NCBI GenBank assembly: GCA_947044365.1
Contig: OX345644.1
Coordinates: 5,152,577-5,216,576, forward strand
Reading direction: 5' to 3'
Length of the DNA stretch: 64,000 nucleotides
DNA from: Petrosia ficiformis
Taxonomy: Eukaryota > Porifera > Demospongiae > Haplosclerida > Petrosiidae
Made by a program: the position numbers and the translations under genes. Below, piece by piece: positions 15,355-24,300 of this stretch. The notes beneath the pieces were generated by a model, which made no database searches, was not told the DNA's origin, and saw only the letters and a program-made list of their open reading frames with translations. How positions within the stretch are numbered: position 1 is the stretch's first letter; each line of letters begins with the position of its first letter.

Positions 15355-18300
15355 TATATATATATGCTTGTGTCACTTGTATGAGCATGTGTTGTATAGG
15401 TAGTTAAGCAAGTGGCGTCATTCCAGGGGGCTTGGTCAATTAATGGCTGTGGCATACTCCAGCTCTACAGACCAGCAGAAAGAAAGCTGCTTGTAGCTTT
15501 ATGTAGAAATTAGAACTAATAGCTGTTCTAGGTGCATTATATTCCTAAAGTTCTAGAAGAATTTCTTTAAAGTAAAAAGAGTAGACAATCAAAATAATAA
15601 CTATAATGTGAGAAAGTCAGCCATGATTACTGAATGTTGGACACCACAAAGCAAACATAGGGAAACCTTTTTTCTCCACATATCTTGTTTAAATATCGCG
15701 GAAGGGAAATAAGGGTGATTTTATTCCTGAACCTTATTCAATTTAGGGTTGGGCAATAATGAAAATTAAGTTTTGTGATTATTGCCTAAAGGTGACTTGC
15801 AATATCACAACTACTCATTAATACTGTCTATGATAGCAAAAATAGGCTCATTTTAAACAATGACACTTCTAATCCTTGTTTTAAAGAGCATACCACTCCA
15901 AACCAAGTGTTATAGTACTATCATTGAATCATGTGATATGCAATGCGTGATGTATTGAATTATTGCCAAACCCTAATTCAATTAATTGATAATAACATCT
16001 TTTCTACCATTGTGTCTACAACAGTAAACATAAATTACATTATGTCATGACATATACGAACAAGTACAATACAGTGTTTTTGATCAGCTCATATGGCACA
16101 CTATTGGCCCAAAGAGCTTTTTATTTGGCATAGCAGTTCCTCTCTTTGGGTCAGATGGCACAGTTAATTATGATTAATATATTGTCACAAACAGCAATAA
16201 ATCTTGGTTAATTGGTTCAAGATGTATTCCCAATGGCATACACACTAACCATTTTCGAGCCAATTTGGACCATGCTTCAAAACGTATCAAAACCTCTGAT
16301 ACAATATCATTACAACATAAAGTGCTATGCCATATATGGACAAAACAATTCTGAATGATTGATTGAACTGTTTGTTTTGTGAAGTTAATAATTTTGCACA
16401 AATCTTGAGAGGGTGGTGATCCTGGGCTCCCCTCCTACATGTACATGTACACATGTATACGATCCCTGCAATATATACACAAGTAACTATACACACTCAC
16501 CCACACTTCCTCATATTATCTGGTCTCTCTAGAAACGTTGAAACTCGAAGATAACCAACAATTTTGTCGTTATGTTGAATAATGGGTATAGTATCTGTAG
16601 TTTCAGTTTTAGTAGGCATCACTGTGTGAATACACTGTGTGTGAAGAAGCAATGCATACAATAATGGTCCAGTCATTTTGTACAGAAACTAAATAAAACA
16701 AATTCAGTATTTAAACAAGTGTATATAGAGAAAAAAACATCCCTATGATTACTTTAGAAATTTAAGTGAAGATATGACTGCTTTGTAGTGTGCAGAATTC
16801 AGTAATCATGGCTGACTTTATCAAGCATGAAAGACAACAGCTTATTATAGTTATTATTTTGATTATCTACTCTCCTGACCTTTCAAAGGACCTTGTAGAA
16901 CTTTAGGAATATATTTCAGGCAGAATAGCTAGCTATTAGTTTCAGTTTCTACGTAAGCTCAACAGCTTTCTTTCTGCTGGTGTGTAGAGCGTTCTTTTAC
17001 GCCCATTAATTGACCGAGCCCCCCCCCCCGGGAATGACGCAACTTCCTTAACTACGTATACAACGCATAGTCGCGCAAGTGACACAAACATATTATATTA
17101 AGGGTGGGCGATACCTGAAGATTTTAATTCGATACGATACTGATTACTTAATATTCCAGTATCGACAGTATCGATTACTTAAATGATTACTTCATACACC
17201 AGTATAATATAATAATTCCACATTGCACTGACGGGTTTTTTGGACCTATTTTGGCTTCCACTTGGTCCTGGTTGAGGTTCTGTTGCTGCTTCTGCCATGT
17301 CAGTACTCTTTTCGTCTCGAATCTCTCGATCTCAGCTGCACTGTCGGGTGGAGCTGTAGCTAGAGCGGTTAATAAAACCACGTGTTTAGATAATGCGCAT
17401 GCACAGAGTATCGTTTACGATATCTCGATACTATTTTTTGTAATCGATTAGTAATTGATACCGTAAAAGTATTGATTATACCGATACTTTTCGATAGTAT
17501 CGCCCACCCTTATATTATATACATTAAACCCCGTGGAAAGCAATTATAGGGATGGCCCTACGGGCCATAATAAAAACTATTCTGAGACTTTTAGATATCA
17601 AAATTTCATTCGCTACATGTAGTAATCCTTAAAATACTGTTATGGGACATCCCTTTTTATGAATCCAATCAAAGAGTATTTAATTTTAATTTCATTTTTA
17701 TTATAATTATACACACAGGTACAATATCACTTTGTAGGCAGATTGAGCCTGCACTTCAGAATCTAGAGACTTACATTTACTAAACCAGGCCAGTATTCAG
17801 AACACTAACAAAGATTATAAAGTGCAAGTACAGCATGCAAAATAACAACCAGCAATTGGCCATTTTCCAAACAATATGCCTTTTTATCCGGACAAAATTG
17901 CATTTGACTGGACAAATTGTTATAGCAGTGAGGTTAATTATTAGTCAAGAGCAGTCATGGTATGGTTAGTGTACCTTTTAAGCTATAAATGGGTACAGTG
18001 CAGGTTTGTGAGACTTTTGTTCAAACTGAAGTGATCCTCGAGGTTTTGCCTGCGCTATCGTTAAGCCTATGTACAACATACTTATTATTTTAGAATGCTG
18101 TGCAACAGTGTATATATATGTACATGTACATGTACATGTACAATGTACTAACCTTTCCTATTAGTTTATCATCTTTGAGTAGTCCTTGTGTAAAAACCTT
18201 GAATTGAAACTTGATCTGAGGTAGAGGGCTCTTTGACCAAAACTCTCCAGTTGTATCAAAACTGTATAATAATACATGTACATGTTATTACATGTACATA

Positions 18301-21300
18301 CACTGAACATGTAATAGTATATCATAGTGACATTACCGTTCATGAAAATTAATATGCCTACATCTTAATAGGTTATTAAATATGTATAGTATTATTATAT
18401 AAGGTTTATAGATAAACAACCAATCTCACTACAGTACATATTAATGTTGCTAAAAGCATGCATGTTATAACATGCTTTAAGGAGAACTGCATTAACTACC
18501 AACTCACCTCACATTTGAGTCCCTGTCAATCATCTTGGTGTCAGTAGTAAGAATTTTGTCTCCATCAATTAGCTATACATGTACATGTATGTGTAAAATA
18601 AGATAACTACATGTACACATGTACACTGTATATTTGTACAATATACAAATATTAAAGTAATGTAGGATATTATTAAAGAAAAATAATTCCTCTCAATACA
18701 GTAGTAACAAGAATTATAAAAAATTTTCTATAAAATGAAAGAAGATTTAGGGATGTTAAACCCAAAAAGCATGGGAACAAGGTTGGGAGGCTAACATAGG
18801 ACCCAAAATTAAGCAAACCACTTCCATATAACCCTATATAGGTACTTACACTGCTATAAAGCAAAATACAAAGAGCTGTACTTATGAAGGGCTTATGGTA
18901 AGCATCAATGCTCACCAAGTCACCATAAGCCCTTTTTTTTTACTTCCCATTGACATAATATTATTATACTAAACTACATGTACACACTGCTTTCATTTTC
19001 ATAATGGAAGTTTCCTTCTTCTGTATATTAACATTGTCATTCCACTTATTATATGTGACCTACACCCTGTACACGTATATACATGTATATACATGTATAT
19101 AATTACATGTAATTCTCAAAAAGGGACACCTTCCCACAAAATAATTATGATGAAATGTTTCTTGCCATTCTGGGCATTCTGCCATGTTGTACAGGAAGTC
19201 GATGACATTTGGTATCCAGGAAGAGCTAATATTAAGCTTCTTAGATACTGAATTTAATTCAGAGGGGCATTTGATATTACCCCAGGACATCAAAAATATT
19301 AATTTATATCTGTATTTAAACAGGCTCTAAAAGATCTTTTTAGTTCAAAAATCATGTTTTGTTCATTGTATGTTTTTGTATATATGTATGAGGCATTCCT
19401 GTCTAAAAAAATGTAATTGACTTCCTATTGGAATGAACAGTGATTAAAGATAAGTATATGTATTTGATCAAAATTATTTCGCAAGAAAGTATCCCATTTT
19501 TGAAAACGACACAATGTAATGTACACTATACATGTAGGTCACATGTTATGAAAGTGCTAATCTGTTATTGCCAAATTTGTCATAAATATTGTGTCAATTT
19601 GTTAAATTTCACAAATATTGATTAATATTTGTAAAATATTCACTTTGGACAGTAAACCATTATACATGTACATATACATAAACATATATTATGCATGTCA
19701 TTAATTCATTCATCAACCCAATCTCTGTCTCTTCATTAATGCATTTATTAAGGAAGTTACAAGCCACTCTATTTACACATCTTTGAAATAAATTAATTTA
19801 TCATGTACACATTATGAAACAGGTATGACTCACTTCAAATACTACAAATACAGGCTTTTCATCACTAATTGTTATTCTTGACACACTGCGAACAGTCACC
19901 TGCAATAAATAATATATAACATCTCACACACTCATAATTAGTATTGTTTTATAGCCTGAAGGGCCATCCCTATGAATCATGTATACATGTACATGTATAT
20001 ATATATATACATGTACATGTATACATGTAGATGTATAGTAAATGTTCATAAAATAGTCAATAGCTAGACATTATTTTAAGCACCATTATATTATCTGTAA
20101 TTGGTTTCTTGTGAGTAATAATTGTAATCACACTTCACACTTGTGGCAAGGGTTCTGCACTGTGAGTGCATTCAGAAACTACTGTTGCAGCTAAATACAT
20201 ACATGTAGTAAACCTTATAGAAGAACTATGGAAAAACAAGTAACTACATGTATAATATAAGTAACTACATGTATATATATATATGTACATGTATAATATA
20301 AGTAACTACATGTATATATATGTACATGTATAATATAAGTAACTACATGTATATACATGTACATGTATAATATAAGTAACTACATGTATATACATATATA
20401 ATATAAGTAACTATGTGTATATATACATGTACATTATAATATAAGTAACTACATGTATATACATGTATATACATGTATAATACACAAATAACTACATGTA
20501 TATACATGTACATGTATAATATAATTATGTTGTTTAGTTTCAAACATGAGAAAGTCATCAGTATTGGTGAAACAGTCATATTGATATTGAAATACATGAT
20601 GAACATGTACCTTGACTTTATTATGAAAAAGTACATCAGATTTAGTCAGTTCTCTTCCAGAAGACTCTGTAGCTTGAGGTTTCCTACTAAAAATATATGA
20701 TTATTTGAGTCACATCTTTCTTCCCTTGTAACAACATTCCGTACATTTGTAAAAATAAAAGTGCTTTTCATGTTGTTATATAAAATGTATGAGCCAGTAC
20801 ACTGTGTCCTGGTGTCTAGTTCAAGCCTTGTGACCAACTTAAAGTTTACGGCAGTTCTGTATTTCTCTTCTTTGTTTGTGAGTTGCATTATGCATTATAG
20901 ATACATGTATGTACTTGTTTTATAATTACACCATTAAATTTATTATTATTATTATTATTATTATATGGACACTGGATGAGTGGGGAGAGTTGGCTAAGAT
21001 CTTTAACCCACCATTCCACAATTCCCGGTTCTTAAGACTGGACATTCAGTGTTTCATTTCTACTTCAAATTGTCTAAGCCATTGTAGCTGCTTATTTTCT
21101 AAGCCCAAATTGTCTAAGCCATTGTAGCTGCTTATTTTCTAAGCCATTGTGGCTGATTGATATTTTTCTAAGCCAGAGTGATATTTTCTAAGCCCTTTGT
21201 GGCTGTGTTTTATGAAGCCATCGTGGCTGCTTGTTTGTTATGTTAGTTTGTTAATTGTTTCTACGCCTTTTGCTAGCATGCTAGGCACATGAATGTTCAT

Positions 21301-24300
21301 GTACATGTATAAATGCAACAGTGCCTCATCTCTCTCTCGTGTACATGTACATGTATAAAATTAATTTAATGTTTCTTCACTGCTGACAGTGGCTCATGTT
21401 TCTATCATTTACATGTATACTGCCTATAAACTAATATATATACACAGGCATGTAGATATTACAGAAAGCATTGATTTTACTTCACATCTGTCACAAAGAT
21501 CTGGACACCATTGTTTTTGATAAGCTCATATGGTGCATCATTGGCCCAAAGAGTTTCTTATTTGGCACTACACAGTTCTCTCTTTGGGCCAGATGGCACA
21601 GTTAATTATGATTATATTGTCACTAAAATCATTAACACTTTGTTAGTAGGCTCAAGATGTATTCCCAATGGCATACACACTAACCATTATTGAGCCAATT
21701 TGGCCACGCTTCCAAACGTATCTAAACCTTTGCTGGATATACATGTACATGTACACATGCACATAGTCATATGGTTTTGGGTTATACACATACTTTTTCT
21801 TGGACTGTGTAATACCAAAGCCAGCAATCGCTGCTGATACATTCTGCAAGTTCTGAGTAAGCGTCTTAAGGCTCCTTTGTCCTTCTTCATATAATACTGA
21901 TCGGCTCTGAGATTCCAATGATTCATATATCACACAGGAAAACAAAAATAAATGTTTAATATAAATTCATCAAACAACTCAACATACAATATCCTACATG
22001 TACATTATACGTACATGTCAATAAAAGGTCACCTTACAGTAATAGTAATTACCTCTAGTTAGTTCTACTGACAGTATAGTACAGTGTAACTTATTAATGT
22101 ATACGTGATTTCAATTCATGTGCACTATCTGTAAAGGATGCAGTTCAGTATTGAATTTAGTAGCCTGAAGGCAATACCAACATCTTACTAACTTCCTCAT
22201 TTTAAACAGTACAGACTTTTAGACAGAGCCAAAGATACTAAAATCATGCATCGTTAGCTTCAGGAAAGCAGCAAGGTACATGTAAGTGTTTGAAAATACA
22301 GTAGTCTGTGATTCTTTAGACTTCCAAATCATACTCACACCTACATGTACATGTACTTCACATACTCTTTTGAAAATGGTTTAACCTCAACCCAGTGCAA
22401 AAATTAATACCCTTTGAAATTTACCAACTATAAAGTATATCACAAGCTGGTGAGATATAGTGGGATAATGTACCATTCATGATTAATTTTGAAGGATTAT
22501 CAGGCTCAAAATAATTTTCTGTACATGTACAACATTACACTCCAGATACATATATGTACATGTACATGTACATGCATATTCCCCTACCAAAGAATCTAGC
22601 TTGTATGAAATTCTGTTTATGAAGGGAGTTTAGGGATCACATACGTATGTATACTAATAGAGGGTTTCATACATGTCCTGTATATGTATATACATATAGC
22701 ACATATAGATACATGGGCTTTTATTGGATGCAGATATTATAAATGGACATGTACTATATGTCCTAATTCAGTCAACAACAACTTGTTATACATATATCTT
22801 AATAATAGTAGTAAAAGGGTTTCATTTACGAGGGCATTGCCCTAACCCCATGGAATTTGTTTCCAAATATGCACACACTGCGACAACCCTGTCATACCCC
22901 CCCCTCAAAGTTTTCAAGTTGAGCCCCCTTGACAGATTTTCTAAACGAAAGCCTAAATAATACTTATGATTATAGTGACACTAGATGTGAAGATTCTGTG
23001 CAATACATTCCCTACTCTGATCCTATTAGGGGTAGGGCTATAATATAAATCAGCTTGCTAAAAATATTATCACAATTAGCATGGTTTGTATCAGTAATTC
23101 TAAACTCAACCAACAAATATAGTACGCTCAGTTAACAAGTAGTATTTTACACATAACAGTGTTTTGCCCACACTGGTCGGCACTGGTCAGGAATAACTAT
23201 CTCTCAGATGAATTAACCACCTCTTAGATAAATTAACCACCTTTTAACCACCTCTCAGATAATATATATATAGGCTACTGAGACAGAATTAACTATATAC
23301 TGGATAAACAGCACTAAATTCATGTAAAATCCAACCACCACTTAAATATCCTGGGCAGAACACTGCATAAGCTTGTATTCTTTTCCAGGTAGTGGAACAG
23401 CTTGCTTCCAGCCCAAAAGTATATGTAACTTAATTATAACCACATGGCTATAAATTTTGTCTAGAGTGGGTGTGACTGTTTACACAGTTAAGATTTTGGT
23501 ATTTTGGCCAAGGTAACCTTTACAATTATTCACGATATTACTGTATATCACCCAGCCTTAGGTCATACATGTATCATGGAAACATAAAATGACATGTACC
23601 GTTTCTAGTAATTCACTTCTCTTTTGAAGTTCTCTCCTCATAACCCTTTCTTGTTCTTCCTGGCTATCCAGCTGTACATGTATAGTAAAGTGTATATGTT
23701 ATCCAGCTATGTATGTTATCTAGCTATTTACATGTACGTAAAGTACATGTATATATTATCTGTACATGTATAGTAAAGTATATGTTATCTAACTATATAC
23801 ATGTACATGTATAGTAAAGTATACATGTATAAGCTCCAGCTACATGTATAACTATAGAAATACTTTATTTAACACAGCTATATACAGTGTATGTTGAAAG
23901 TTAATCTGGTACATGTATCTTATAATACATGTACATGTAGTTATCATATTCAGAATGGTCTCAAAATTAGGATGGTGATGACTTTATATTATGTACATGT
24001 AATATAGTGTATAGTTTAATGTAATAATATTAATACAAGATTGTAACTTAATAATGAAAAAGGGAATGAAATTGGACGTACACAAAAAACAGGAAGGAAA
24101 ATTGTATAAGGTAAAAAGATTGTTGGTCATTCCAAATTAAAGATTAACTTCAAGCAGTACAACTAAAATAACTAATAAGGCATTGTACAGATTGACTACT
24201 AACAACAATCATTAAACCCTTTCAGTGATAGATATGAACTGCTTACTACTCAGCTATATATACACACATATACTGTATGTACATACTAGGGCTAGGGAAA

